Below are positions 14,257 through 21,168 of a stretch of DNA of 27,479 bases, piece by piece. The translations under genes and the position numbers were made by a program. The stretch spans positions 46,088 through 73,566 of the forward strand of contig DECD01000039.1 of the NCBI GenBank assembly GCA_002349055.1, read 5' to 3'. Origin of the DNA: Bacteroidales bacterium UBA2939 (lineage in GTDB: Bacteria; Bacteroidota; Bacteroidia; Bacteroidales; P3). The notes beneath the pieces were generated by a model. The model saw nothing but the letters and a program-made list of their open reading frames with translations. It was not told where the DNA came from and made no database searches. Position 1 is the stretch's first letter. Each line of letters opens with the position of its first letter.

Positions 14257-15234
14257 ATGAAAAAGTTATCCATCATCGCCATCATACTGGCCTCCGTAGC
14301 TATCGTCGGCGAGGCCTTTATTTTTGCCACCCGCAAGGAGAACAACAACGACGAGATACTGACCCGCGCCATCCGCGCCGACTATCGCGTCTATGCGCCG
14401 CCGCTGCCCGACACGCTCTCCTTCGCCGGCGAGCGCGTGCCGCTCAACTTGTGGTTTGTCCGCGAGGGGCTCGACCGTGAGCTGATTTCCAACATGTACT
14501 ACCAGAGCAGCACACTCTTCAACATCAAACGCGCCGCACGTGTCTTTCCCACCATCGAGCGAATACTGAAGGCGGAAGGCGTGCCGCAGGACTTCAAGTA
14601 TCTCTGCGTCATTGAGAGCGGCCTGCAAAATGTCACCTCGCCCGCCGGTGCCAATGGCTACTGGCAGTTCATGAAGACCACGGGACAGAAATACGGACTG
14701 GAAATCAACGACGAGATTGACATGCGCAACGACCTCGAAGCTTCCACACGCGCCGCCTGCCGCTACCTGAAAGACCTGAAACGGCGTTTCGGCGGCTGGA
14801 CCGAAGCTTCGGCAGCCTATAACTGTGGCGAGAACGGGCTGGAGAAACGCCTCGCCAACCAACGGCAGAGAAGCTACTACGAGCTGTATCTCAACAAAGA
14901 GACGCAGCGTTACGTCTACCGCATCCTTGCCCTCAAGCTCATCATGCAGCATCCGCAGGACTATGGCTTCTGCGTGCGCCGCTGCGACACCTACCCCGAA
15001 CTGCCTTACGAAGAGGTGGAACTCAGCGGCAAGGACGTTGACCTGGTTCAGTTTGCCGTCGACAACGGCACCTCCTACAAGATGCTGCGCACATACAACC
15101 CCTGGCTCACCACCGACAAGTTGAAAAACAAGTCGGGGAAGAGCTACACCCTACGCATCCCCACCAAGAAAGGCACCGAATACAACACCATTACCCGTGG
15201 CAAGCACGACACCACGGTGATAGAGAGCATCTAA
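14257..15234 (+). CDS. Membrane-anchored lytic transglycosylase (MltD-like SLT domain)
   Basis: A 325-residue peptidoglycan-cleaving enzyme. An N-terminal hydrophobic segment (residues 5-24) serves as signal anchor, placing the domain in the periplasm. The SLT domain (about 95-235) has the catalytic glutamate E120 in F-K-Y-L-C-V-I-E-S-G-L, followed by S-P-A-G-A-N-G-Y-W-Q-F-M and A-A-Y-N-C-G-E-N-G, the standard motifs of the family. The C-terminal region (about 265-315) resembles a LysM-like or related wall-binding module (VQFAVDNGTSYKMLRTYNPW). It starts 29 nt after coaBC, with only a tandem repeat between, and precedes a small lipoprotein gene by 32 nt. Confidence 0.92.
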   Translation: MKKLSIIAIILASVAIVGEAFIFATRKENNNDEILTRAIRADYRVYAPPLPDTLSFAGERVPLNLWFVREGLDRELISNMYYQSSTLFNIKRAARVFPTIERILKAEGVPQDFKYLCVIESGLQNVTSPAGANGYWQFMKTTGQKYGLEINDEIDMRNDLEASTRAACRYLKDLKRRFGGWTEASAAYNCGENGLEKRLANQRQRSYYELYLNKETQRYVYRILALKLIMQHPQDYGFCVRRCDTYPELPYEEVELSGKDVDLVQFAVDNGTSYKMLRTYNPWLTTDKLKNKSGKSYTLRIPTKKGTEYNTITRGKHDTTVIESI

Positions 15235-15266
15235 TCTAATAATTTAACACACAAACACAATACATT

Positions 15267-15686
15267 ATGTTCAAACAAATCAAAAAAGTATCGATGCTGC
15301 TCTTTGTAGCAACAGCAATGATGGCAATAGCCTGTTCAAAAGACAGTGAAGGCTCTTCAGAAAACAATGGGAATATTGTAGACAACAATATTGACCATCT
15401 TATTATAGGTAAATGGACAGTCTCTTCTATAAATGGCGAAACACAAGCCGAAGCCATTGGAATGACTTGGGAATATGAGCCAAGTGGCAACTTAACCATT
15501 GAAGCGAATGGGCACAAAGTTAATGGTACATACAACATAGACAACAACAAACTTAACATGACTTATGAAAATGTTACAGAAGTTGTAAATATCAAAGATA
15601 TTTCAATGTCTTCAATGATTTGGGAGGCGGAAAAACTTCTTGGAGAACCTGTACCTGCACCTGGAGAGATTGTTCTCAGTAAATAG
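15267..15686 (+). CDS. Lipocalin-like small lipoprotein
   Basis: A 139-residue putative lipoprotein: signal peptide with lipobox A-I-A-C (cysteine 23), then a Ser/Asn-rich linker, then a beta-rich domain (residues about 45-125) with the G-K-W-T-V start typical of Bacteroidota lipocalin-like domains. Ligand unknown. Its signal peptide is nearly the same as that of the partial gene at 1-59. Base composition stands out: it is clearly AT-rich and uses AT-ending codons, while the transglycosylase before it and uvrA after it are GC-rich. This suggests a recent or poorly expressed acquisition. I chose the ATG at 15267 because it begins the signal peptide. Confidence 0.8.
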   Translation: MFKQIKKVSMLLFVATAMMAIACSKDSEGSSENNGNIVDNNIDHLIIGKWTVSSINGETQAEAIGMTWEYEPSGNLTIEANGHKVNGTYNIDNNKLNMTYENVTEVVNIKDISMSSMIWEAEKLLGEPVPAPGEIVLSK

Positions 15687-15764
15687 CAAAAAAGTAAGCC
15701 TGCATGCCTTTGATGCTTTTTCGGTTCCTTATGAAGTAGTCTTTTCAGAATATCAGAATAAAGG

Positions 15765-18626
15765 ATGATCAGTAATAATAGCATCATAATATTAGGTGCA
15801 AGGGAGCACAACCTGCAAAACGTGGACTTGGAGATTCCGCGTGGCAAGCTGGTGGTGTTCACCGGATTGAGCGGCAGCGGCAAGTCCTCCCTGGCTTTCG
15901 ACACCATCCATGCCGAGGGACAGCGCCGCTATATGGAGACCTTCTCGGCCTACGCGCGCCACTTCATCGGCAACATGGAACGCCCCGATGTGGACCTCAT
16001 TGAGGGCCTCTCGCCCGTCATCTCCATCGAGCAGAAGAGCACCAACAACAACCCGCGCTCGACGGTGGGCACGCTGACCGACACCTACGACCTGCTGCGT
16101 CTGCTCTACGCCCGCATCGGCAAAGCCTATAGCATCGTCAGCGGCAAGCCCATGGTGAAGTACAGCGAGGAGAAGATACTGGAAATCATCACCTCGGAGT
16201 ACGGCAGTCGTGACATCATGATTCTTGCCCCACTGGTGAAGGGACGCAAAGGTCACTACCGCGAACTTTTCGAGCAGGTGGCCAAGAAAGGTTTTCTGAA
16301 AGTAAGAGTGGATGGGGAAATAAAAGAAATCACCTACAAGATGCAGGTGGACCGCTACAAGGTGCACGACATCGAGCTAGTCGTTGACAGATTGCGTGCG
16401 GACCGAAATGCCACACGTCTCCGCGAAGCGGTGCAGACCGCTTTCCGCCAAGGCAAAGGCATCCTGATGGTCCTCGACCACTCCACACAGTCACCCAGTA
16501 ACTCAGATACTCAGTCACTCCGTTATTTCAGCCGCATGCTGATGGACCCCGACAGCGGTCTTTCCTACCCCGAGCCGGAGCCTAACACCTTCTCGTTCAA
16601 CTCGCCCTACGGCGCCTGCCCCCACTGCAACGGCCTCGGCGAGGTGGCGCAAATCGACATGCAGAAACTCATTCCCAACCCCAAGAAAAGCATCAAGGAC
16701 GGTGCCATCGAGGTGTTGGGGAAATACTCGCCCACCAACTACGTCTACCGCAAGTTGGAGCTGATGGGCAAGCACTACGACTTCACGCTCGACACTCCCT
16801 TCTGTGACATCAGTGAGGAGGCCGTGAACGCCATCCTATATGGTTCCAATCATTTCGCCGGCATCGAAGACCCCGAGGACCCGGGCTACCTCAGCGAGTT
16901 CCAGGGCATCGTGAACTATATCACCTCCCTGGCCAGCGACGAGAGTCCCGCCTCCCTGCAGAAGTGGGCGGCGAGCTTCATGAATACCGTGCCGTGCCCC
17001 GAATGTCACGGGCACCGTCTGAAGGCCGAATCGTTGGCCTTCCGCATATTGGACAAGAACATCGGCCAGCTGGCCGACATGGACCTGCTGGAGCTGGAGG
17101 AGTGGCTGCGGGCACTGGAACCGCAGCTCGACGAGCGCGACCGTAAGGTGGGACACGAGGTGCTCAACGAGATACTCAAGCGCCTGTCGTTCCTCAACAA
17201 CGTCGGCGTGGGATACCTCTCCATGAACCGCAGCGCCAAGAGCCTCTCCGGCGGCGAGGCACAGCGCATCCGCCTGGCCACACAGATAGGCTCGCAGCTC
17301 ACCAACGTATTATATATTCTGGATGAGCCCAGCATCGGCCTCCACCAGCGCGACAACCAACGCCTCATCGAGAGCCTCAAGCAGCTGCGCGACCTGGGCA
17401 ACAGCATCATCGTCGTCGAACACGACCGCGACATGATGCTCGCCGCCGACTACCTTGTCGACATCGGCCCCGGTGCCGGCATCCACGGCGGCAAGATACT
17501 CTTCGCCGGAGACCCTAGAGAATCTAGAAAATCTAGAACTCCTAGAGAATCTAGCCTAACTCTAGACTATCTAGAAAGAAAGAAAGACATCGCCCTGCCG
17601 CAACGCCGACCCGTCGAAGGCCGCGAGCATATCCTCCTCAAAGGTGCATCCGGCAACAACCTCAAGGGCGTCGACCTCGACCTCCCACTCGGTATGTTCG
17701 TCTGCGTGACGGGCGTCTCAGGCAGCGGCAAGTCGACCCTCATCAACGACACTCTCCAGCCCATTCTCAGCCAACATTTCTACCACTCGCTGCGCGCTCC
17801 CCTACCCTACCGCAGCATCGAGGGCATCGAGCATATCGACAAGGTCATACAGATAGACCAGAGCCCCATCGGCCGCACGCCGCGTTCCAACCCCGCCACC
17901 TATGCGGGCTTCTTCGACGACATCCGCCGTCTCTTCGCCGAGCTGCCGTCGGCACGCATCCGCGGCTACAAACCCGGCCGCTTCTCCTTCAACGTCAGCG
18001 GCGGCCGCTGCGAACACTGCAAGGGCGCCGGACTCCGCACCATCGAGATGAACTTCTTGCCCGATGTCTATGTGCAGTGCGAGGTCTGCGGCGGCAAGCG
18101 CTACAACCGCGAGACATTAGAAATAAGATATAAAGGGAAATCCATCGCCGACGTGCTCGACATGACCGTCAACGAGGCCGTTGAGTTCTTCGATGCCCAC
18201 CCCAAGCTGCGGCGCAAGCTGCTGGCCCTACAGGACGTGGGCCTTGGCTACATCACCCTCGGCCAACAGAGCACCACCCTCAGCGGAGGCGAAGCACAGC
18301 GCGTAAAACTCGCCACCGAGCTTTCGCGCACCGATACCGGCAAGACATTATATATTTTGGATGAACCCACCACAGGCCTCCATTTCGAGGACATCCGCAT
18401 CCTCCTCGGCGTATTGCAGAAGCTTGTAGACAAAGGCAACAGTGTCCTCGTCATCGAGCACAACATGGATGTCATCAAGGTGGCCGACTGGGTCATCGAC
18501 CTCGGCCCCGACGGCGGCCGCGCCGGCGGACAAATCACCTTCTGCGGCACCCCCGAACAACTCGCCAAGCAAAAAGACAATTTCACGGGACAATACCTCA
18601 AGGCCGAACTGGACGCGATGAAATAA
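15765..18626 (+). CDS. uvrA: Excinuclease ABC subunit A
   Basis: UvrA finds bulky DNA lesions and loads UvrB in nucleotide-excision repair. The 953-residue protein has two ABC ATPase halves. Walker A motifs are G-L-S-G-S-G-K40-S and G-V-S-G-S-G-K656-S; signature motifs L-S-G-G-E-A-Q-R are at 494-501 and 839-846. Zinc-binding pairs are visible as C-P-H-C / C-P-E-C and C-E-H-C / C-E-V-C. Two tandem arrays are embedded: an 8-bp one at about residues 241-253 and a 9-bp CTAG one at residues 584-604, the latter running into the conserved S-L-T-x-x-Y-L segment. All catalytic motifs are intact, so the enzyme should be active. It is transcribed convergently with the mrr operon. Confidence 0.98.
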   Translation: MISNNSIIILGAREHNLQNVDLEIPRGKLVVFTGLSGSGKSSLAFDTIHAEGQRRYMETFSAYARHFIGNMERPDVDLIEGLSPVISIEQKSTNNNPRSTVGTLTDTYDLLRLLYARIGKAYSIVSGKPMVKYSEEKILEIITSEYGSRDIMILAPLVKGRKGHYRELFEQVAKKGFLKVRVDGEIKEITYKMQVDRYKVHDIELVVDRLRADRNATRLREAVQTAFRQGKGILMVLDHSTQSPSNSDTQSLRYFSRMLMDPDSGLSYPEPEPNTFSFNSPYGACPHCNGLGEVAQIDMQKLIPNPKKSIKDGAIEVLGKYSPTNYVYRKLELMGKHYDFTLDTPFCDISEEAVNAILYGSNHFAGIEDPEDPGYLSEFQGIVNYITSLASDESPASLQKWAASFMNTVPCPECHGHRLKAESLAFRILDKNIGQLADMDLLELEEWLRALEPQLDERDRKVGHEVLNEILKRLSFLNNVGVGYLSMNRSAKSLSGGEAQRIRLATQIGSQLTNVLYILDEPSIGLHQRDNQRLIESLKQLRDLGNSIIVVEHDRDMMLAADYLVDIGPGAGIHGGKILFAGDPRESRKSRTPRESSLTLDYLERKKDIALPQRRPVEGREHILLKGASGNNLKGVDLDLPLGMFVCVTGVSGSGKSTLINDTLQPILSQHFYHSLRAPLPYRSIEGIEHIDKVIQIDQSPIGRTPRSNPATYAGFFDDIRRLFAELPSARIRGYKPGRFSFNVSGGRCEHCKGAGLRTIEMNFLPDVYVQCEVCGGKRYNRETLEIRYKGKSIADVLDMTVNEAVEFFDAHPKLRRKLLALQDVGLGYITLGQQSTTLSGGEAQRVKLATELSRTDTGKTLYILDEPTTGLHFEDIRILLGVLQKLVDKGNSVLVIEHNMDVIKVADWVIDLGPDGGRAGGQITFCGTPEQLAKQKDNFTGQYLKAELDAMK
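16486..16522 (+). repeat. 8-bp array CTCAGnnn inside uvrA
   Basis: CTCAG or near matches start at 16486, 16494, 16502, 16510 and 16518, exactly every 8 bp. The stretch encodes a Ser/Thr/Gln/Asn-rich loop (residues about 241-253) just before R-Y-F-S-R. Confidence 0.7.
17515..17574 (+). repeat. 9-bp CTAG array inside uvrA
   Basis: CTAG starts at 17515, 17524, 17533, 17542, 17551, 17562 and 17571: seven copies in 60 bp with spacings 9, 9, 9, 9, 11, 9. The first five are read as (S/P)-R-x triplets. After the 11-bp step they are read as CTA-GAx (Leu-Asp/Glu). Confidence 0.95.
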
Positions 18627-18634
18627 CTTGAGAA

Positions 18635-18654
18635 TGCGGATATCCTCGTCCGCA
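18635..18654. terminator. Weak hairpin between convergent uvrA and mrr
   Basis: TGCGGA (18635-18640) pairs with TCCGCA (18649-18654) around 8 nt. On the minus strand the stem is preceded by TTTT, and on the plus strand it is followed by AAAA. There is no downstream T-run for uvrA, so terminator function is uncertain. Confidence 0.35.
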
Positions 18655-18672
18655 AAATCAAAGGTAATAATG

Positions 18673-19575
18673 TTATTCGTTATTTCCCAAGAATGCAATT
18701 TTCTTCAAGGGTAGCATATTCTTGTCATCGTCGGTCATCTTGTCGTAGTACTCCTGCCACAATTCAATGAACTCGTCGCCGTCGATAAGTCGGATAAACT
18801 TGTCGCCGCCTGAGGCTGCATGTTTTGCATCGGAAGAGTATGTGCCAGAGGTGACAAACAACGCAATATCGCCCGCCTTCAGTACACCCAAAAGTGCACG
18901 TACATCAGCTGCTCCCGTAACCGTATCGGGTTTGTGCTTCACCTGTACCTTAATACGCGGTGTCTGGGCTCCCAGCGGGTCGACATAAGCCACTATGTCG
19001 ATTCCTCCATCTTTACCTTTAGGGGCAACCGATTGGATATAGTAGCCCATGGCTTTAAGCAAAGCGGCAACAAGGTCTTGGAAATCGTAAGGGTTCTTGT
19101 TTTTCAAAAACTCTCGTATGCCGTTGGCAGCACGTTCCTCAATCGTCTCAAGTTCAATCATGTTTTCCTTGATAGGATCATGTTCCTCTTCTGGCGGTGT
19201 CGAGACAGGATCCTCTTTTGTCGGTTCCTTAGATTGATACCATGCCTTATAACGTTGCCAGGCTAAATCTCTCATTTTTTCTGACCCCAATTTCAAAGCT
19301 TCATCTCCTTCGGGAGTGATTGTCCATGTGCCTTTCTTCTTGATTAAGAAACCTGCTCGCACATAGTCCACCGACGTAAAGTGCATATTGCTTTGCCAAC
19401 GGATGTTGCCTGTATTCTCCAACACTTCTTTCTCCCACGCAGAAAGCTCTACCGATTTCTCAATCTCTTTCATCAACAATCTGATGGGCATGCTTCCTCC
19501 ATTCTTGGAGAGGATGCACATTGCAGCATACATGGTCTTTGCCGCTGTTTGATATGATTTAGATTTTGCCTTCAT
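18673..19575 (-). CDS. Mrr-type restriction endonuclease
   Basis: A 300-residue nuclease of the Mrr family. The N-terminal part (about 1-100) is a winged-helix domain of the Mrr_N type (VDYVRAGFLIKKKGTWTITPEG). A charged linker (115-150) leads to a PD-(D/E)xK catalytic domain: G-G-I-D193-I, then Q211-V-K213-H, with G-A-A-D-V-R-A-L-L-G and the F-V-T-S-G-T-Y-S segment. E. coli Mrr is a type IV enzyme that attacks modified DNA; whether this one does is unknown. It starts 12 nt after the 57-residue gene and is the last gene of the operon that begins with the zeta-like kinase. No methylase is nearby, in keeping with a type IV role. Confidence 0.9.
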   Translation of the reverse strand: MKAKSKSYQTAAKTMYAAMCILSKNGGSMPIRLLMKEIEKSVELSAWEKEVLENTGNIRWQSNMHFTSVDYVRAGFLIKKKGTWTITPEGDEALKLGSEKMRDLAWQRYKAWYQSKEPTKEDPVSTPPEEEHDPIKENMIELETIEERAANGIREFLKNKNPYDFQDLVAALLKAMGYYIQSVAPKGKDGGIDIVAYVDPLGAQTPRIKVQVKHKPDTVTGAADVRALLGVLKAGDIALFVTSGTYSSDAKHAASGGDKFIRLIDGDEFIELWQEYYDKMTDDDKNMLPLKKIAFLGNNE

Positions 19576-19587
19576 GGATTCATATTA

Positions 19588-19761
19588 TTAATAAAGTGAC
19601 GACATAGCCTGCTTGGCGGGAATATGCTGGATGACACCATCCATTGACTGCACAACGACACTCTCATCATGCAATGCCTTTTCTTGTAACATACGCTCTT
19701 CGGCCAGTCGTAATCCGGCGGTCAGTTTTTCTTCAAATTCTTTTATTTCTTGCTCTGACAT
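19588..19761 (-). CDS. 57-residue protein, possible antitoxin partner of the zeta-like kinase
   Basis: A small gene overlapping the end of the zeta-like gene by 19 nt (ATG at 19761, stop TAA at 19590-19588). The product starts M-S-E-Q-E-I-K-E-F-E-E-K-L and has a charged helix of about 30 residues, then V-V-V-Q-S-M-D-G-V-I-Q-H-I-P. A short helical protein ending in a V-V-x-x-x-G-x-I beta-hairpin is, as I recall, a frequent neighbour of stand-alone zeta-like ATPases and is thought to be an antitoxin or accessory. The overlap on one side and the 12-nt gap to mrr on the other show it belongs to the same operon. Function is inferred from position only. Confidence 0.7.
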   Translation of the reverse strand: MSEQEIKEFEEKLTAGLRLAEERMLQEKALHDESVVVQSMDGVIQHIPAKQAMSSLY

Positions 19762-20327
19762 AGTCTCTGTAATTTGGTGTATAAACTCTCCTTGAGAACT
19801 ATTATTGCCCTATTATGTCCTCCCTTTGCCACCATCGTGCGGGGATTTTCGCTATTATCGAAAACTGCCCAATAGTCTACTTCGGAAGCGTAAAGGCTGA
19901 AAAAATTGTTGATACCACTGATATACCTGCGGCGAATAATATCTTCGGGAATGTCGTGTCCTCCTTTACTTACGCGTTCTGCCACTCGTTGGATAGCCAA
20001 CTCTGGCGACCGAAGCCAGAAAAAAAGTAATTTAACACGATACCCTTTCGCTTGCGCGCGGTGTACAAGGTTGACATTCGACTTGGTGGCCAGCGTAGTC
20101 TCAATAGCGAAGGTCTCGTCCCGACCAAGTAGTTCCTCGATGCGTTGCAGCATCAAACGTCCTGCCTCAATAGCCACATTCCCGGGGTTGAAAGGGGAAA
20201 GACCATGGGCGATTTCGTCGGCATTGACAAACTCGCGGCATTTGAGAATCTCAGGCAGTACGGTATAGGAGGCCGTTGTCTTCCCTGCCCCATTGCATCC
20301 TGCTATTATATACAAATGCTTGTCCAT
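19743..20327 (-). CDS. Zeta-toxin-like P-loop kinase/ATPase
   Basis: A 194-residue P-loop protein of the zeta-toxin-like family (COG4185 type). The Walker A motif is A-G-C-N-G-A-G-K16-T-T, right after a short beta-strand. It is followed by F-V-N-A-D-E-I-A, the Asp region that binds substrate in zeta toxins, and F-A-I-E-T-T-L-A, with Arg-rich lid segments (R-V-A-E-R-V and I-R-R-R-Y). Zeta toxins phosphorylate UDP-N-acetylglucosamine and block wall synthesis; stand-alone relatives are less well understood. I chose the ATG at 20327 because the P-loop leaves little room downstream and the upstream TTG lies within the promoter. It leads a three-gene operon with a small protein and an Mrr nuclease. 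Confidence 0.87.
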   Translation of the reverse strand: MDKHLYIIAGCNGAGKTTASYTVLPEILKCREFVNADEIAHGLSPFNPGNVAIEAGRLMLQRIEELLGRDETFAIETTLATKSNVNLVHRAQAKGYRVKLLFFWLRSPELAIQRVAERVSKGGHDIPEDIIRRRYISGINNFFSLYASEVDYWAVFDNSENPRTMVAKGGHNRAIIVLKESLYTKLQRLCQSKK

Positions 20328-20336
20328 TTCAATTTG

Positions 20337-20368
20337 CAAAAATACATATTTTCCCCGACGTAGCCAAA
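20337..20368 (-). promoter_or_regulatory. Promoter of the zeta - 57-aa - mrr operon
   Basis: On the minus strand, TTTG (20368-20365), a 20-nt spacer and TATTTTTG (20344-20337) match the Bacteroidota promoter. The -7 box ends only 9 nt before the ATG at 20327, so the transcript should have a leader of only a few bases. Confidence 0.78.
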
Positions 20369-20375
20369 TCTTTTT

Positions 20376-20762
20376 TCACCGCGTCAGCCACTCGCGAACC
20401 TCGTCGGGGATGACGGCGGAGGCACCCGCGGAGCGGCGGTAGCCGGCCAAAACGGTGTGGCATTCGGCACAGATGTCGCCGTTGTTGCTGTCCACAACTC
20501 GCTGGAGCACAGTGACGCTCTTGGTGCCGAGGCGTTCGGTCTCGGTGGTGACGTGGATGCGGTCATGGAAGTGGATCTGCCGCTTGAAGTCGACATCGTA
20601 GTGGACTATCATAACGGTGAAGTCGCCCTCCTCGGGCGGCAGGCCGCGTTCGGCGAAGAAGGCCTCCTTTCCGAGGTCGAAGTATTCCATAATGACGGCG
20701 TTGTTGACGTGACCCATCTGGTCCACGTCGTTGAATCGAATCTGGATGTTTGTAACAAACAT
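20376..20762 (-). CDS. Hotdog-fold acyl-CoA thioesterase (4HBT type)
   Basis: A 128-residue single-domain hotdog thioesterase. The active-site region is I-R-F-N-D-V-D14-Q-M-G-H-V-N-N, the classic 4-hydroxybenzoyl-CoA thioesterase/YbgC motif, followed by the long central helix (A-V-I-M-E-Y-F-D-L-G-K). Such enzymes release CoA from short- or medium-chain acyl or aromatic thioesters; the substrate is not readable. It starts 23 nt after the S23 gene, and that gap is entirely a heptamer array whose last unit runs into this ATG. The following gene (zeta-like) has its own promoter in the 48-nt gap. Confidence 0.9.
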   Translation of the reverse strand: MFVTNIQIRFNDVDQMGHVNNAVIMEYFDLGKEAFFAERGLPPEEGDFTVMIVHYDVDFKRQIHFHDRIHVTTETERLGTKSVTVLQRVVDSNNGDICAECHTVLAGYRRSAGASAVIPDEVREWLTR

Positions 20763-20797
20763 AATTAGGAATTATAAATTAGAAATTAGGAATTAAT
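20763..20797. repeat. Heptamer array (AATTAGG) at the end of the S23 gene
   Basis: Five 7-bp units start at 20763, 20770, 20777, 20784 and 20791 (AATTAGG, AATTATA, AATTAGA, AATTAGG, AATTAAT). The array contains the S23 stop codon (20786-20788) and abuts the thioesterase start, so the coding strand reads AATTATG there. Confidence 0.88.
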
Positions 20798-21148
20798 GCT
20801 GCCCGATGTCGTTTTGGTTATACTACTCAACATGCGCAGCAATTCCTCACAATCATTCATTATTGAGACTTTTTCTTTTTCTGAAATATATTCCGTTCTA
20901 TATAACAGGGTTATCCAATATTTGGTTTCGTTACATTCTTTGAAGGCAATGTACATCTTCGACAGGAAATCCTTTCTTGAGATCCCACATAGTGCCTCGC
21001 TTATATTTGCACCCACACTTGTACCACTACGCAACATCTGTTTCGACATTACATATTCGGCTTTCTTCTCCACAAGATATTTATACAACCCAACAATACG
21101 CACCGCGAAATCCTCGCTCTTTGTTTTTATTGCATTGTCATCCTTCAT
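20786..21148 (-). CDS. S23 / four-helix-bundle protein
   Basis: A 120-residue protein of the four-helix-bundle family first found in intervening sequences of 23S rRNA genes (S23, PF05635 type). Typical motifs are F-A-V-R-I-V-G-L-Y-K-Y-L, L-L/R-S-G-T-S-V-G-A-N-I-S-E-A and K-E-C-N-E-T-K-Y-W-I-T-L-L. Relatives outside rRNA have no settled function; the fold is shared with the Avd accessory protein of diversity-generating retroelements, but no reverse transcriptase is present here. It is AT-rich compared with the flanking kinase and thioesterase genes and is bracketed by inverted heptamer arrays: its ATG is the end of one array and its stop lies inside the other. It looks like an inserted cassette. 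Confidence 0.9.
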   Translation of the reverse strand: MKDDNAIKTKSEDFAVRIVGLYKYLVEKKAEYVMSKQMLRSGTSVGANISEALCGISRKDFLSKMYIAFKECNETKYWITLLYRTEYISEKEKVSIMNDCEELLRMLSSITKTTSGSINS

Positions 21149-21168
21149 AATTCCTAATTCCTAATTGG
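21148..21168. repeat. Heptamer array (TAATTCC) at the start of the S23 gene
   Basis: Units TAATTCC, TAATTCC and TAATTGG start at 21148, 21155 and 21162. On the coding strand they read AATTAGG and end in AATTATG, the S23 start. The array also supplies the last codons and stop of the histidine kinase. Positions 21148-21166 are an inverted match (18 of 19) to 20777-20795. Confidence 0.88.

Noticed and set aside
17515..17574. CRISPR array
   Set aside because: The repeats are 9 bp with no unique spacers, lie inside a gene, and no cas genes are present.
20786..21148. Diversity-generating retroelement (the four-helix protein as Avd)
   Set aside because: No reverse transcriptase, no template/variable repeat pair and no target gene were seen; the protein fits the S23 family.
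20763..21168. 23S rRNA intervening sequence
   Set aside because: No rRNA gene is present; the S23 gene lies between protein-coding genes.
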